Shown here: positions 7,172-17,180 of the stretch, one piece after another
How the letters are laid out: each line of letters begins with the position of its first letter
Position numbering within the stretch: the stretch's first letter is position 1
Assembly (NCBI RefSeq): GCF_001028705.1
Contig: NZ_CP011770.1
Coordinates: 561,501-625,500 of the forward strand
Direction of reading: 5' to 3'
Length of the DNA: 64,000 nt
Source: Croceicoccus naphthovorans
GTDB lineage: Bacteria > Pseudomonadota > Alphaproteobacteria > Sphingomonadales > Sphingomonadaceae
Made by a program: the position numbers and the translations under genes
The notes under the pieces: model-generated
Database searches by the model: none
Told to the model about the DNA's origin: nothing
The model's input: only the letters and a program-made list of their open reading frames with translations

Positions 7172-8089
7172 TTGGCAAGCATGGGCCTGAACATGGATGA
7201 GCAGAAGGCGGTCGAACGCTTTCGCGACGCGGTGGTCGAACCGTCGAAGACAAAGCTCGTCATCCTCGATTTCTGGGCGGAATGGTGCGGGCCGTGCAAG
7301 GCGCTGACCCCTGTGCTGGAAAAGGTCGCCGCCGAATACGCCGACAAGGGCGTGATTCTGGCCAAGGTGAACGTTGACGAGGACCAATTCATCGCCGCGC
7401 AGTTCCAGGTGCGCTCTATCCCCACGGTCTATGCGATGTTCCAGGGTCAGCCGGTCGCCGACCTGACGCAGGCGCGCAGCGAATCGCAGCTGAAGCAGGT
7501 GCTGGACCAGCTTCTTTCACAATTGCCGGTTCAGCCCGGTGCGGCGGGCGAAGAAGCCGCACCCGACCTTGAGCCTTTGCTGGCGATGGGTGAGGAAGTG
7601 TTGTCCGGTGGCGATGCCGAGCGGGCGATGGGCATCTTTGCCCAGATCATCGAAATGGCGCCCGACAATGCGATCGCGCAAGCAGGCCTGATTCGCGCGA
7701 TGATCGAGGCGGGCCACGTGGCAGAGGCGGAACAGGCGATTGCCGCTCTGCCCGAAGAGACGAAGGCCGATCCGGCGATCGAACGCGCCATCGCGTCGCT
7801 TGAACTCGCCAAGGACAAGCCAGACGACAGCGAGCTGGAAAACATGCGCATGGCTGCGGCGGAGCGTCCCGCCGACATGGATGCGCAGCTGGCCTTTGCG
7901 AACGCTGCGTTCGCCGCGGGTCAGCGTGACGAGGCGGCGGACACGCTGCTGACCATGATCCGCACCGAGCCGGAATGGAACGAGGGCGCGGCCAGGGCCA
8001 AGCTGTTGCAGATATTCGAAGCGGTCGGGATGGAAGACCCGTGGGTTTCCGCCACGCGCCGTAAACTCTCGCTGATTTTGTTCGGCTGA
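7172..8089 (+). CDS. YbbN-type thioredoxin with C-terminal TPR-like repeats
   Basis: Thioredoxin-fold co-chaperone, 305 residues from TTG 7172, which has AGGAG nine bases upstream; ATG 7181 is possible. The active site FWAEWCGPCK places the redox cysteines at about 39 and 42. After the thioredoxin domain (to about 115) come helical tetratricopeptide-like repeats (LEPLLAMGEEVLSGGDAERAMGIF and similar) like those of E. coli YbbN/CnoX, which holds oxidised clients for chaperones. It is followed eight bases later by a Lon-N-terminal-domain protein, so the pair probably forms a small protein-quality operon. Confidence 0.85.
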   Translation: MASMGLNMDEQKAVERFRDAVVEPSKTKLVILDFWAEWCGPCKALTPVLEKVAAEYADKGVILAKVNVDEDQFIAAQFQVRSIPTVYAMFQGQPVADLTQARSESQLKQVLDQLLSQLPVQPGAAGEEAAPDLEPLLAMGEEVLSGGDAERAMGIFAQIIEMAPDNAIAQAGLIRAMIEAGHVAEAEQAIAALPEETKADPAIERAIASLELAKDKPDDSELENMRMAAAERPADMDAQLAFANAAFAAGQRDEAADTLLTMIRTEPEWNEGAARAKLLQIFEAVGMEDPWVSATRRKLSLILFG

Positions 8090-8096
8090 GGCGCGC

Positions 8097-8723
8097 ATGG
8101 GGTCCGTCGTCGAAACCACGCGCATATCGATCTTCCCGCTTTCGGGTGCGCTGTTGTTTCCCGGACTGCAATTGCCGCTGCATATCTTCGAGCCGCGCTA
8201 TCGTGCGATGATCAGCGATTCGCTGGCGCGCGATCGCCTGATCGGCATGATCCAGCCGGTGCGCCCGTCAGAGGGCGCAAAGTTGTTCGAGATCGGCTGC
8301 CTTGGCCGGATCGAGGAGGTCGAGGCGCTGGAAGACGGGCGCTACAACATCATCCTCGACGGATTGTCGCGGTTCCGTGTCTTGCGCGAACTGGACGTCA
8401 CCACGCCGTTCCGGCAGGTTGAGGCGCAATTGCTGGAAGAGGACGAGGATGCCGTCCTTCTGCCGGTGGAGCGGGCTTCGCTGGAGCAGGAAGCGCGGCG
8501 TTTTGCCGACCATCAGGGCTATGCGGTCGATTGGGAACAGGTGACGCGGCTGGACGACATCGCGCTGATCAACGGGGTCAGCCAGGTCGCGCCGTTCGAT
8601 CCGGCGTCGAAGCAGGCCTTGCTGGAAGCGGACGGGCTGAACGCGCGCTGCGATTTGTTGGTGCAGTTGATGCAGTTCTATGGCCGCCACGACGGTGACG
8701 AAGACGGCGCGACTTTGCAGTAA
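8097..8723 (+). CDS. Stand-alone Lon N-terminal (LON substrate-binding) domain protein
   Basis: 208 residues consisting only of the LON domain normally found at the N-terminus of Lon protease. It opens with IFPLSGALLFPGLQLPLHIFEPRYRAMISD, the hallmark start of the domain, and continues through CLGRIEEVEALEDGRYNIIL and a helical C-terminal part. There is no AAA or peptidase domain, so it cannot be a protease by itself. It probably binds unfolded or damaged proteins. It lies 8 bp after the thioredoxin gene and likely shares its transcript. It converges on marC with only four bases between the stops. Confidence 0.88.
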   Translation: MGSVVETTRISIFPLSGALLFPGLQLPLHIFEPRYRAMISDSLARDRLIGMIQPVRPSEGAKLFEIGCLGRIEEVEALEDGRYNIILDGLSRFRVLRELDVTTPFRQVEAQLLEEDEDAVLLPVERASLEQEARRFADHQGYAVDWEQVTRLDDIALINGVSQVAPFDPASKQALLEADGLNARCDLLVQLMQFYGRHDGDEDGATLQ

Positions 8724-8727
8724 TCGC

Positions 8728-9354
8728 CTAAAGGTTGAAGCTGCCCCTCAATCCGTCGATCACGAACTGGGCGGCCAAGGCGGCCAGTACGACGCCCAGC
8801 AAGCGCGTCACGACCGATTCGACCTGATCACCGAAGAGCCGCATCAACGGCGCGGCGGCAAGCAGCGCGATCAGCGTCAGCATCATCACCAGCCCCAACG
8901 CGCCCAGCACGGCCAGCGTTTCGCCCGCCCCCTCGGCCCGTGCCATCAGCAGCATGATCGAAGCAATCGCCCCCGGTCCGGCAAGCATCGGCATGGCCAT
9001 GGGGAATACCGATACGTCTTCAATCTCGGGGGTGGCGCGCACTTTGTCTGCACGATCCTGACGGCGCTCGGTGCGCTTTTCGAAGACCATGTCGATGGCG
9101 ATGGCAAACAGCATGATGCCGCCCGCGATGCGAAACGCGTCCAGCTCTATATGCAGCGCGCCCAGTAACGTTTCGCCGAACAGCGCGAAGATCAGCAGGA
9201 TGACCAGCGCGATTACGCTGGCGCGAATGGCCATGGCGCGGCGCTGTGCGGCGCTCGCCTCGCTGGTCAGCCCCGCGTAGATCGGCGCGCAGCCCGGCGG
9301 GTCGATCACCACGAACAGGGTGACGAACGCAGAGACGAACAGGTCGAGCATCAC
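8728..9354 (-). CDS. MarC family integral membrane protein
   Basis: 208-residue polytopic membrane protein with about six transmembrane segments. The N-terminal FVTLFVVIDPPGCAPIYAGLT and the inner IGGGIMLFAIAIDMVF-like segment are typical of the MarC (UPF0056) family, named after but not responsible for multiple antibiotic resistance in E. coli. Transport function is unproven, although distant members transport neutral amino acids. It sits two bases downstream of the lipoprotein gene at 9357-10052 and probably ends a short operon with folD. Confidence 0.85.
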   Translation of the reverse strand: MMLDLFVSAFVTLFVVIDPPGCAPIYAGLTSEASAAQRRAMAIRASVIALVILLIFALFGETLLGALHIELDAFRIAGGIMLFAIAIDMVFEKRTERRQDRADKVRATPEIEDVSVFPMAMPMLAGPGAIASIMLLMARAEGAGETLAVLGALGLVMMLTLIALLAAAPLMRLFGDQVESVVTRLLGVVLAALAAQFVIDGLRGSFNL

Positions 9355-9356
9355 GG

Positions 9357-10052
9357 TCAGGGTTGTTGAGGAGGCGCGATCGTCTGGTGCAGCACGCGCT
9401 GAAATTCCGCACCGTCCCAGACATCGATGGTCACGATCCGGCCACCCCAGCGATCCACGCGCCCACCCCAGCGCAGCGTGCCATCGTCCGACGCGCCGCC
9501 GAAGAACTCACCATTGCCCGGCACGCCTTCCAGCAGGTCTTCTGACGGGGCCCAAGGCTGCGTCGGGCATTCGGCGACGTGCGCCTCGATCATCTCCGGT
9601 TCCGCCAGCGGCTTGGCCGCCGCGTCGCCGTGATCCATGACCCAGCGATATTCCCCGTCCTTCTGCCGATGCCAGACGGTGGTGAACCAGCCGACCGAAC
9701 CATCGGGCCGCTGCCACGCGCCGCGGGTCACGCCGATGGACCCGTCACAGCTCGACCAGACCTCATGCGGTTGCCATGCGACCGACTGCGCCGGATTAGG
9801 GCGCTTTTTCAGCCAATCCTGCGCATTCACTTTTTCCGGCACGAACATCACGCCATCGTCGGCGGCATATTCGGCAAAGGCCGTCCACTGGCCTTCCTCT
9901 TGCGCCATCTGGGCAAAGGCAATCTCGGTCGCGACGACCTTGCCCGGTTCGGCAATCGGTTTCAGAGCCGGACCGCGATCCGGACCGCGCTGCCCGCCAG
10001 CGGCGCAGCCTGCCAGAGCCAGCGCAGCAGCAAGGGCGACGGCGATCCGCAT
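9357..10052 (-). CDS. Putative lipoprotein with NTF2-like (DUF4440-like) N-terminal half
   Basis: 231 residues. The N-terminus [16 protein letters not shown] is a lipoprotein signal with lipobox LAGC, so the mature protein starts at Cys16 and is membrane-anchored. Residues about 40-150 (ATEIAFAQMAQEEGQWTAF, then WVMDHGD) resemble SnoaL/DUF4440 NTF2-like folds, which are small binding or stress proteins. The C-terminal part is not recognised. Its start overlaps the folD stop by one base, so it is probably translated from the folD transcript. Function is unknown. Confidence 0.7.
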   Translation of the reverse strand: MRIAVALAAALALAGCAAGGQRGPDRGPALKPIAEPGKVVATEIAFAQMAQEEGQWTAFAEYAADDGVMFVPEKVNAQDWLKKRPNPAQSVAWQPHEVWSSCDGSIGVTRGAWQRPDGSVGWFTTVWHRQKDGEYRWVMDHGDAAAKPLAEPEMIEAHVAECPTQPWAPSEDLLEGVPGNGEFFGGASDDGTLRWGGRVDRWGGRIVTIDVWDGAEFQRVLHQTIAPPQQP

Positions 10053-10924
10053 CAGGCCAGCCCCTCGCGCCGGTTCGCGGCTTCCAGCGTGTTGTAGAGC
10101 AGGCAGGCGATAGTCATCGGCCCGACGCCGCCCGGCACCGGGGTAATCGCACCGGCGGTCGCTTCGGCCCCGGCAAAGTCGACATCGCCGACCAGCTTGG
10201 TCTTGCCTTCTTCGGCGGCGGGCACGCGATTGATGCCCACGTCGATCACGGTTGCGCCCGGCTTGATCCAGTCGCCTTTGACCATTTCTGGGCGGCCTAC
10301 GGCGGCCACGACGATATCCGCGCCGCGCACCACGGCGGGCAGATCGACCGTGCGGCTATGCGCGATGGTGACGGTGCAGCTTTCCTGCAAAAGCAGCTGG
10401 GCCATCGGCTTGCCGACGATGTTAGACCGCCCGATGACGACGGCGTTCTTGCCCGACAGGTCGCCCAACTGATCCTTCAACAGCATCAGGCAGCCCAGCG
10501 GCGTGCAGGCGACGAAGCCCGGCAACCCGGTGGCCAGCCGTCCCGCGCTGGCGGTGGTGAAGCCGTCGACGTCCTTGTCCGGATCGATGGCCTGAATCAC
10601 CGCATTCTCATCCAACCCCTTGGGCAGCGGCAATTGCACAAGGATCCCGTCAACCGCCGGATCGGCGTTCAACTGATCGACCAGCGCCAGCAGCGCTTCT
10701 TGCGAGGTATCGGCGGGCAGGCGGTGCTCAAAGCTTTCCATCCCCGCCGCCACGGTCATCTTGTGCTTGTTGCGCACATAGACCTGGCTGGCCGGATCCT
10801 CGCCCACCAGCACCACGGCAAGGCCCGGCTTGCGACCGGCTTTGGCCACGAAGGTGGCAACGCCCTCTGCCACCTTTTCGCGCAGCGATGCGGCAAAGGC
10901 CTTGCCATCAATCCGGGTTGCCAT
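10052..10924 (-). CDS. folD: Bifunctional methylenetetrahydrofolate dehydrogenase/cyclohydrolase
   Basis: Converts 5,10-methylene-THF to 10-formyl-THF in the cytoplasm, the one-carbon donor for purine synthesis. 290 residues from ATG 10924; the longer frame reaches into yggT. Hallmarks are YVRNKHKM with the catalytic lysine, [14 protein letters not shown] for the nucleotide-binding loop, and the C-terminal [18 protein letters not shown]. The length fits the family. It lies directly after yggT (one base apart) and before a lipoprotein gene. Its product serves the PurN encoded at 50047, though the two genes are not linked. Confidence 0.96.
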   Translation of the reverse strand: MATRIDGKAFAASLREKVAEGVATFVAKAGRKPGLAVVLVGEDPASQVYVRNKHKMTVAAGMESFEHRLPADTSQEALLALVDQLNADPAVDGILVQLPLPKGLDENAVIQAIDPDKDVDGFTTASAGRLATGLPGFVACTPLGCLMLLKDQLGDLSGKNAVVIGRSNIVGKPMAQLLLQESCTVTIAHSRTVDLPAVVRGADIVVAAVGRPEMVKGDWIKPGATVIDVGINRVPAAEEGKTKLVGDVDFAGAEATAGAITPVPGGVGPMTIACLLYNTLEAANRREGLA

Positions 10925-10925
10925 G

Positions 10926-11219
10926 TCAGTACCCCGCGACGGCAAGGTTGCGCAGGATGATCTGTAGCACGTTCAATCCCACGATCAGCACCAGCGGCGA
11001 AAAGTCGATCGCTCCGGTATTGGGCATGATACGCCGGATCGGGCGTAATAACGGGTCCAACAGGGCGTTGATCGCGGTGTAGATCGCCGCGACGAACTGG
11101 TTCGATGTGTTGACGACGTTGAACGCGATCAGCAGCGACAGAACGAACTGCACGATGACCAGGAAAACGACGACGGAGACCAGCAGGTCGATGATCTGGA
11201 TAAGGGTTTGCACAAGCAC
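10926..11219 (-). CDS. YggT family membrane protein
   Basis: 97 residues with two strongly hydrophobic segments ([20 protein letters not shown] and the C-terminal [23 protein letters not shown] segment). Between them is the family pattern [22 protein letters not shown]. YggT proteins are small inner-membrane proteins, linked in some bacteria to osmotic adaptation and in actinobacteria and chloroplasts to cell or organelle division and membrane protein assembly. It is the first gene of a likely yggT-folD-lipoprotein-marC unit; the folD start follows its stop almost immediately. Confidence 0.88.
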   Translation of the reverse strand: MLVQTLIQIIDLLVSVVVFLVIVQFVLSLLIAFNVVNTSNQFVAAIYTAINALLDPLLRPIRRIMPNTGAIDFSPLVLIVGLNVLQIILRNLAVAGY

Positions 11220-11317
11220 GCGGGCGGTTCCTTGGGGGGCTTTCGGAAAGCGCCATCTAGCCGAGGGACGTGCGGTGTATCAACCGCCTAATACGCTGGA
11301 CGGAGTTTGTCGGGGCC

Positions 11318-11812
11318 TTACCCTTCCCACTCGATCCGTTCGATCCGCCAGCTGAGTTGTTCGGGCGTCGCGCCGTCCACGCCGTTGACGCGGCGCAGCA
11401 CCATCTTGCCGGTCAGGCTCTGCCCCGCGCCATCGGCGTTGCTGCCCATGACGGTGACGGGCACTTCGTAATAGAGCGATCCGGCTGCGCCTTCCTGCCG
11501 GCCTTCGCCGAATGTGACCACAGGATTGGCCAGCACTTCCCAGCGCGGGGCCATGCCGCCCGCGCGCACTTCCTTACGCCAAGCGCGGCGCGCGGCTTCG
11601 CGCTCTCCGGCCTCTACCGCCTGTTTCCAGTAATCGAGCAGGGCCTGCGGATCGGCAACCGTTTCGTTCGGCAGCTTGGCATCGAACGTGGGCGTCGGGG
11701 TCGGCGTGGGGGCAACTGTCGCGGTGTCCGTCGGGGCGGGGGCAGGGGCCTCGCTCGTCCCGCAAGCGCCCAGCAGGCTGAGCGCGGCAGCGGCGGCGAG
11801 GGTCCTGTACAT
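11318..11812 (-). CDS. Small lipoprotein, proline/threonine-rich linker, unknown function
   Basis: 164 residues. A lipoprotein signal ([17 protein letters not shown], Cys17) is followed by a low-complexity PT-rich linker (APAPTDTATVAPTPTPTPTF) and a globular C-terminal domain starting with LPNETVADPQALLDYWKQAV. It probably sits in the periplasm, tethered to a membrane. I do not recognise the domain; similar short lipoproteins occur in other sphingomonads. The start overlaps the argB stop by one base, so it is most likely expressed from the argB transcript. Confidence 0.7.
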   Translation of the reverse strand: MYRTLAAAAALSLLGACGTSEAPAPAPTDTATVAPTPTPTPTFDAKLPNETVADPQALLDYWKQAVEAGEREAARRAWRKEVRAGGMAPRWEVLANPVVTFGEGRQEGAAGSLYYEVPVTVMGSNADGAGQSLTGKMVLRRVNGVDGATPEQLSWRIERIEWEG

Positions 11813-12720
11813 CAGTCGTTCCTTATCAACGTGCCCGCCCCGCGTTCGGTAAAGATTTCCAGCAGCATCGCATGCGGCACCCGTCCATCAAGGACGACCG
11901 CCGCGTCGCAACCGGCCTCTACCGCTTGTACGCAGGTTTCCAGCTTAGGTATCATACCGCCGCTGATGGTTCCATCTTCGCGCAGTTTCGCGATACCCTG
12001 TGGCGTCAGATCGGTCAGCAACCCGCCCTGCTTGTCCAGCACGCCCGACACGTCGGTCAGCAGGAAGAGCCGCGCCGCCCCCATTGCCGCGGCAATCGCG
12101 CCCGCCATGGTATCGGCGTTGATGTTGTAGGTATGCCCGTCCTCACCCACGCCAATCGGTGCGATCACCGGGATCAGGCCCGCCGCGACAGAGGTGTCGA
12201 TGATACGGGTGTCGACTTTCTTTGGCTCTCCCACAAAGCCAAGGTCGACGACCTGCTCTATCGCGCTTTCGGGGTCCTTGCGCGTGCGGGTAACCTTGCT
12301 GGCGGTGACCAGCCCGCCGTCCTTGCCCGAAATGCCGACGGCGCGGCCCCCGGCATTGGCGATCCAGCTGACCAGTTCCTTGTTGATCCGGCCCGACAGG
12401 ACCATCTCCGCGATTTCCGCAGTCTGCTTGTCGGTCACGCGCAGCCCGTCGACGAAGCTCGATTCGACGCCCAGCTTTTTCAGCATCGCGCCGATCTGCG
12501 GCCCGCCGCCGTGGACGACGACGACGTTGATGCCGACGGCACCAAGCAGCACGACATCCTCGGCAAAGTCCTGCGCCGCTTCCGGGTCGCCCATTGCATG
12601 GCCGCCATACTTGATGACGAACGTGCGGCCCGCATATCGCTTGATATAGGGCAGCGCCTCTACCAGCGTTTCGGCCTTGGCCAGCACGGCCTTGTCGTGG
12701 GGGTTCAGCGGATCGACCAT
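11812..12720 (-). CDS. argB: Acetylglutamate kinase
   Basis: Second step of arginine synthesis: ATP-dependent phosphorylation of N-acetyl-L-glutamate. 302 residues from ATG 12720; an in-frame ATG at 12735 would add five residues. The family motifs are [10 protein letters not shown] near the N-terminus, [15 protein letters not shown] for substrate and ATP binding, [12 protein letters not shown], and [17 protein letters not shown] at the C-terminal arginine-sensing part. The frame stays open to 13980 but the extra part is antisense to the transporter gene's codons and is not real. The window also encodes arginine breakdown genes (astA, astB). Confidence 0.96.
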   Translation of the reverse strand: MVDPLNPHDKAVLAKAETLVEALPYIKRYAGRTFVIKYGGHAMGDPEAAQDFAEDVVLLGAVGINVVVVHGGGPQIGAMLKKLGVESSFVDGLRVTDKQTAEIAEMVLSGRINKELVSWIANAGGRAVGISGKDGGLVTASKVTRTRKDPESAIEQVVDLGFVGEPKKVDTRIIDTSVAAGLIPVIAPIGVGEDGHTYNINADTMAGAIAAAMGAARLFLLTDVSGVLDKQGGLLTDLTPQGIAKLREDGTISGGMIPKLETCVQAVEAGCDAAVVLDGRVPHAMLLEIFTERGAGTLIRND

Positions 12721-12755
12721 AGTGCCGGGGGCCATTGCACGCGCGCGCCCCGCGA

Positions 12756-13736
12756 TCAATCGCTTTGCGCGCCAGAAGGGTCCTGCGCCTGTTTCGCCCA
12801 GCGTGCCGCCAGCAGCGCGGAAACGATCATCTGCATCTGGTGATAGACCATCAGCGGCAATAGAACTGCACCGACGCTGGCGGGCGGGAACAGCACCCCG
12901 GCAAAGGCGACACCGGCGGCAAGGCTCTTCTTCGACCCGGCGAACTGGATGGTGATCCGGTCCTCGCGAGAGAATGTCAGTAACCGCCCCGCCAGTGCAT
13001 TCGCGGCAAAGACGACGCCCAGCAGTACGAGACAGAGCGCAAGCACCAGCAAAAGCTCGCCGATCCCGGTGCGCAGCCACAGCCCTTCGGCCACCGACGC
13101 GCCGAACGCGACGTAGACGATCATCACGATCACGCCTTTGTCGGCCAGCCCGATGAAACGCTTGTGTCGGTCTATCGTCGTGCCGATCACCGGGCGCAGC
13201 AGGTGGCCGAGGACGAAGGGCAGCAGCAGTTGCATGATAATGCGCAGCGCCGCGCCGCCCGAAATCTCCGCCCCGCCGCTGCCCCCGGCCATCAGTGCCG
13301 ATAGCGCCGGGGTCACGATAACTGCCGCCATGTTCGAAATCGCCGCCGCGCAAACCGCGCCCGCGACATTGCCGCCGGCCATCGCGGTAAAGGCCACCGC
13401 GCTCTGCATCGTGGAGGGCACGGCCCCGATGAAGGTCATGCCCCTCGCCAGATCGGCATTCAGCCCCGGCGTATAGGCTAGCGCCAGTGTCACCAGCGGA
13501 AATAGCACAAATGTCGCCGCCGCAATCACCAGATGTAGCCGCCAGTGGGTCAGCCCGCCGATGATCGCGGCCCGTGATAGCCGCGCACCATGCAGGAAGA
13601 ACAGCAGCACGATGCCCGCATCGGCGACCCACGCAGCCAGCGTCGCAAACCCTCCGCGCGGCGGCAGCAGCGATGCGAGCACGATTGCGCCGAACAGCGA
13701 CAGGACGAAGGGATCGGGCTTCAGCCGTTTCAACAT
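12756..13736 (-). CDS. Bile acid:sodium symporter (SBF/YfeH-like) family transporter
   Basis: 326 residues with nine to ten hydrophobic segments covering the whole protein. Segments such as [36 protein letters not shown] and [21 protein letters not shown] are characteristic of the YfeH/SBF-like subfamily of bile acid:sodium symporters, whose real substrates in bacteria are mostly unknown. The N-terminus is preceded by a 30-bp gap from ppc and the stop lies about 35 bp before argB, so the genes may be co-transcribed, although no functional link is obvious. Confidence 0.85.
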   Translation of the reverse strand: MLKRLKPDPFVLSLFGAIVLASLLPPRGGFATLAAWVADAGIVLLFFLHGARLSRAAIIGGLTHWRLHLVIAAATFVLFPLVTLALAYTPGLNADLARGMTFIGAVPSTMQSAVAFTAMAGGNVAGAVCAAAISNMAAVIVTPALSALMAGGSGGAEISGGAALRIIMQLLLPFVLGHLLRPVIGTTIDRHKRFIGLADKGVIVMIVYVAFGASVAEGLWLRTGIGELLLVLALCLVLLGVVFAANALAGRLLTFSREDRITIQFAGSKKSLAAGVAFAGVLFPPASVGAVLLPLMVYHQMQMIVSALLAARWAKQAQDPSGAQSD

Positions 13737-13768
13737 GATCCCCCCTGCCTCTCGCCCCTTGCTGCCGG

Positions 13769-16552
13769 TCAGCCGTGCGCGCCGAACTCGTTGGCGATGG
13801 CCGTACCGATGCGCAGGACGAGTGCATAGGCCTGTTCGATCGGATCAATGAAGTCGCGCCGGATCGCCAGATAGCCGCTGTCGCCGCCGTCCGGATAATC
13901 GCTGGCCTCGTCCACGTCGAAATCGTCGATGCCGGGGAAGCTGGTCGGGAAGGCGCGGCGCAACTGTGACAGCGCGTCATCGATCCTCAGGGTGAAGACC
14001 ATTTCCAACACGTCTTCGCGGCTGACGTCGTTGCTGCGCGAGAAGACCGGGACTTGCACGGCCTTCAGGAACATGTGCTGCAACAGCGCTAGGCGCAGCG
14101 CCTGAAGCACGCCGATGGACCGGCGCTTATGCTCCCGATCCGGCAGCGGAAGGCCCCATTCCTCTTTCCCGCCGGGGATCGCATCCAGCAGCTTGTGCAA
14201 GTGCATCGCATCGACGCGCAAGCGGCTGGCAAGCCGGCGAAAGACGCCGACCCGGTCGTCCTTGGTGAGGTATGCCGCCAGTGTCAGGCAGGCATCGGTC
14301 AGGTGCTTTTCGGTGCCGCGATAGGGCCGGCTGGCCCAGTAGGCGGAGTTGAACAGTTCGCCATAGGCAGCCACCGTCTTGATGCTGGCCAACGCATCGG
14401 CGGCGCGGACGAGGCGGAGCAACTGCTGCCCCCGCGCGCTTGTCGCCAGCAGGTTGGCGATTTCCTCGACGTTGTTTTCCGCCGCGGTGCCGAACCCGGC
14501 GATCACGTTAACCGGATAGCCCAGTTGCTGCAGGATCGCGTTATGCGGGATCGCGCGAATCTGCCGCAAGGACATCTTGCGATCCGCCGACAGGTCGGAC
14601 TGGCGGCGCGAACGGCGGCTGCCGGTATCGTTCAGCAGGCCGAGCCCGAATGCAGTAATCGCGCGGCTGTAGGTGGCGGAGACGAGGTGCATGTTCTGCA
14701 CGCGCCGGATCGCGCGATAGAAATCGAGGGAAAGGTCGGTGCGGCGATAGAACTGGTCCGTCGGCGCATCTGGATCGGTGACCCCCGGCGCATTTTCGGC
14801 AATGCGGGTCAGCGTTGCCAGTGCCAGTTCGGGGGTGCCGAACCACAGGTATCCGTCGCCGCCCTGAAAGCTGACCTCCGGCTCCAGCCTGATCCCTGCG
14901 CGCACGAAGCGGCGGCGCGCCCAGGGGGACAGCGGCCATTCCATCCGGTCTTTCATGCTGGCCGGATGCGCACCGCGGCCCATCGATTCGCCGTGGGTGT
15001 TGAAGATCAGCGCGGCCACGTCCGTCAGCCCGTTGGCCTTCATCGCATCGGCAAGGCGGCCCTGCAGGCGTTCGATGGCAAGGCTGGCCGGGATTTGCCC
15101 GACGAAGCGGCCTGCGTCGGAAAAGCCGGTCTGGATCGCGACCCGGCCGCGAACGCGCGCGTAATCGCGATAGTCTTCCTCTGCCAGCAGCGCGTCGAGG
15201 AAACGGCCGCCGTGTTCCAGCGCGGTTTCCGTCTCAAACAGGGGTGAGACGTCAACTTTGTCGTCGATGCCGAACAGCTTCGCGAAATAGAGCGCGGCGA
15301 GCACCGTCTGCGGCTGTTCGCATTCGGCGATCAGCATGCGGATCGGCGCGTCGGCGTCGATATGCTTCAGGATCTGCTGCATCGCCAAAAATTGCCGGAT
15401 CGCGGTGCTGGATTCGATGGCCAGCGCGGCGAAGTTGGCCTTCAGCGGCACCGCTTCGCGCAGGGCCGTGCGGATGGCCGACAGCGCGGCCTGGCTCGAC
15501 AGGTCGAGCCTTGATTCCGGGTCGACCCGGCGGCGGATCGCGTTCTGCAATTGGCTGGAGTTCACCCGGAAGTGGATCCAGCCCATGCCGAGGCCGTCAG
15601 CGCGCATCGCCGCAGCGGCGGTCAGCAGGGTGGTCGCGGTCGCATCGTCGGCGTCTGCTGCCAGTTTCGCCAGCTCGTCGATGATCGGGGCAAGGCCGGT
15701 CAGCTTGTCCGGGTGATCGGCGGTCAGCGAATTCGCCGCGTGGCCCAGCAGCGCCGGGTCCGACAGGTCTTTCGCGAAATTCGCGGCCATTTCGCCGGTA
15801 TGCTCGGCAGCGGCGGCAAGGCGCGCGGCGACATCCGGCGCGTCCTCGGCCAGCATCGCGGCATAGCTGGCCAGACGCTCGCTCTTTTCGGCCAAGCGAT
15901 AGCGGATGGAGGTGTTCCAGCCGATGTCGGTCCGCCCGTCCATGTCGTAACCGACCCAGGTTGCCAGCCGCACCGGCACCGGCGCGAACTGCTTCCACGC
16001 GCCCGGCCACTTGCTCTGTGCGGTTTCAAAGAGGCCGCGCACGATGCGGTCGCGTGCACCCTGCGCGCGGCTCATCGCCGCCATCGCCGCATCGTGCTCG
16101 CTGTCCAGCGTGATCTGCGTGCGTTCGTACGGGGCGGAGCAGACGTGATCGCCGTCAACGCGCCCCTCGGTCGCGCCTTCTGCCACGCTGGCCGCCTGTG
16201 CCGGAGTCAGCAGGAAAGTCGGGTGCGCGGTGAAGACCACGTGCAGCATCGGGTTCGACCAGCGCGCGGCGAAGGCTTCGAATTCATCCTCGTCGCTCTC
16301 GAACGAGGCAAGGTTCTCCGCCGCGGCCATTGGGGCCAGCATCCGGTCCAGCTTTTGCGCGCGGGCCAGCAGGCCTTCACACTCCAGCGCGCTGACCAGT
16401 GCATCGATGTCGGCCAGAGAGCTATCGCCCGATTCCAGATCGCGCGAAAATTCCAGACCCAGCTGGAACACCGGATTGAACAGCGGGGTTTCCCGCGTCC
16501 TGCCATGAAGGTCGCGAAGGCGGTCGTGCAGGGCGGCAATCTTCGGATTCAT
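13769..16552 (-). CDS. ppc: Divergent phosphoenolpyruvate carboxylase
   Basis: 927-residue PEP carboxylase-like protein from ATG 16552, which has SD AGGGGGAA; the family converts PEP and bicarbonate to oxaloacetate. The catalytic-histidine motif is intact (VVFTAHPT). Other canonical motifs are altered. GYSDSxKDxG reads [10 protein letters not shown], with the active-site lysine apparently replaced by arginine, and the FHGRGGxxGRGG loop reads [13 protein letters not shown], keeping only the second GRG. The C-terminus ends in FGAHG rather than the usual NTG. It is the last gene of a zwf-edd-eda-ppc series, which fits anaplerotic use of PEP from the Entner-Doudoroff pathway. Divergent ppc genes like this may be usual in sphingomonads; activity should not be assumed. 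Confidence 0.8.
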   Translation of the reverse strand: MNPKIAALHDRLRDLHGRTRETPLFNPVFQLGLEFSRDLESGDSSLADIDALVSALECEGLLARAQKLDRMLAPMAAAENLASFESDEDEFEAFAARWSNPMLHVVFTAHPTFLLTPAQAASVAEGATEGRVDGDHVCSAPYERTQITLDSEHDAAMAAMSRAQGARDRIVRGLFETAQSKWPGAWKQFAPVPVRLATWVGYDMDGRTDIGWNTSIRYRLAEKSERLASYAAMLAEDAPDVAARLAAAAEHTGEMAANFAKDLSDPALLGHAANSLTADHPDKLTGLAPIIDELAKLAADADDATATTLLTAAAAMRADGLGMGWIHFRVNSSQLQNAIRRRVDPESRLDLSSQAALSAIRTALREAVPLKANFAALAIESSTAIRQFLAMQQILKHIDADAPIRMLIAECEQPQTVLAALYFAKLFGIDDKVDVSPLFETETALEHGGRFLDALLAEEDYRDYARVRGRVAIQTGFSDAGRFVGQIPASLAIERLQGRLADAMKANGLTDVAALIFNTHGESMGRGAHPASMKDRMEWPLSPWARRRFVRAGIRLEPEVSFQGGDGYLWFGTPELALATLTRIAENAPGVTDPDAPTDQFYRRTDLSLDFYRAIRRVQNMHLVSATYSRAITAFGLGLLNDTGSRRSRRQSDLSADRKMSLRQIRAIPHNAILQQLGYPVNVIAGFGTAAENNVEEIANLLATSARGQQLLRLVRAADALASIKTVAAYGELFNSAYWASRPYRGTEKHLTDACLTLAAYLTKDDRVGVFRRLASRLRVDAMHLHKLLDAIPGGKEEWGLPLPDREHKRRSIGVLQALRLALLQHMFLKAVQVPVFSRSNDVSREDVLEMVFTLRIDDALSQLRRAFPTSFPGIDDFDVDEASDYPDGGDSGYLAIRRDFIDPIEQAYALVLRIGTAIANEFGAHG

Positions 16553-16562
16553 GCGGTTCCCC

Positions 16563-17171
16563 CTAGGATAGCGCGGCGGCTTCGGCGGCAAGCGCCTCTA
16601 TCGTGGCGGCATCGGCCCCCTTGGGCGCAACCCAGCTTCCACCGACGCACAGCACTTGCGGGTGGGCCAGCCAGTCGGGCGCGGATTTCAGCGAAACGCC
16701 GCCGGTGGGGCAGAATTTCGCCATGCCGAACGGGGCGGCGATGGCCTTTAGCGCCGGCAGCCCGCCGTTCGCCTCTGCCGGGAAGAACTTGAAGTGCGAC
16801 AGGCCCATGTCCAGCCCGCGCATGATCTCTGCACTGGTGGCGACGCCGGGCAGGAAGGGCACGGCAGCATCCTTGGCGGCGCGGCCAAGGCTTTCGGTCA
16901 AACCGGGCGAGACGACGAATTCCACGCCCGCGCGCAGCACCGCCTCAAGATCCTTGGTCGAAAGCACGGTGCCCGCGCCGACGATGGCGCCGGGCACGGT
17001 CTTCATCGCCTCGATCGCGTCCAGCGCGCAGGGCGTGCGCAGCGTGACTTCGAGGCAGGGCAGGCCGCCTGCGACCAGCGCCTTTGCCACCGGGATGGCA
17101 TCGTCGAGGTCGTCGATCACCAGCACCGGGATCACGGGTGCCTTGGTCATGATGGAATAGATATCGGTCAT
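16563..17171 (-). CDS. eda: 2-keto-3-deoxy-6-phosphogluconate aldolase
   Basis: Cleaves KDPG to pyruvate and glyceraldehyde 3-phosphate, the last specific step of the Entner-Doudoroff pathway. 202 residues, the usual length. Catalytic features are the glutamate in CLEVTLRTP, the Schiff-base lysine in SHFKFFPAE, and the phosphate-binding CPTGGVSL. The start follows the edd stop by nine bases and the stop is 10 bp before ppc, so it belongs to the zwf-edd-eda-ppc cluster. Confidence 0.96.
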   Translation of the reverse strand: MTDIYSIMTKAPVIPVLVIDDLDDAIPVAKALVAGGLPCLEVTLRTPCALDAIEAMKTVPGAIVGAGTVLSTKDLEAVLRAGVEFVVSPGLTESLGRAAKDAAVPFLPGVATSAEIMRGLDMGLSHFKFFPAEANGGLPALKAIAAPFGMAKFCPTGGVSLKSAPDWLAHPQVLCVGGSWVAPKGADAATIEALAAEAAALS

Positions 17172-17180
17172 GTCTTGTCC

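Noticed and set aside
12721..13980. Upstream extension of the argB frame
   Set aside because: It overlaps the SBF transporter in another frame and is arginine/glycine-rich shadow sequence. ArgB homology starts at 12720-12735.
15551..16792. 413-residue plus-strand frame opposite ppc
   Set aside because: Antisense shadow of ppc codons; no start signal or domain. Similar shadows opposite edd (17343-18629) and zwf (19642-20655) were rejected for the same reason.
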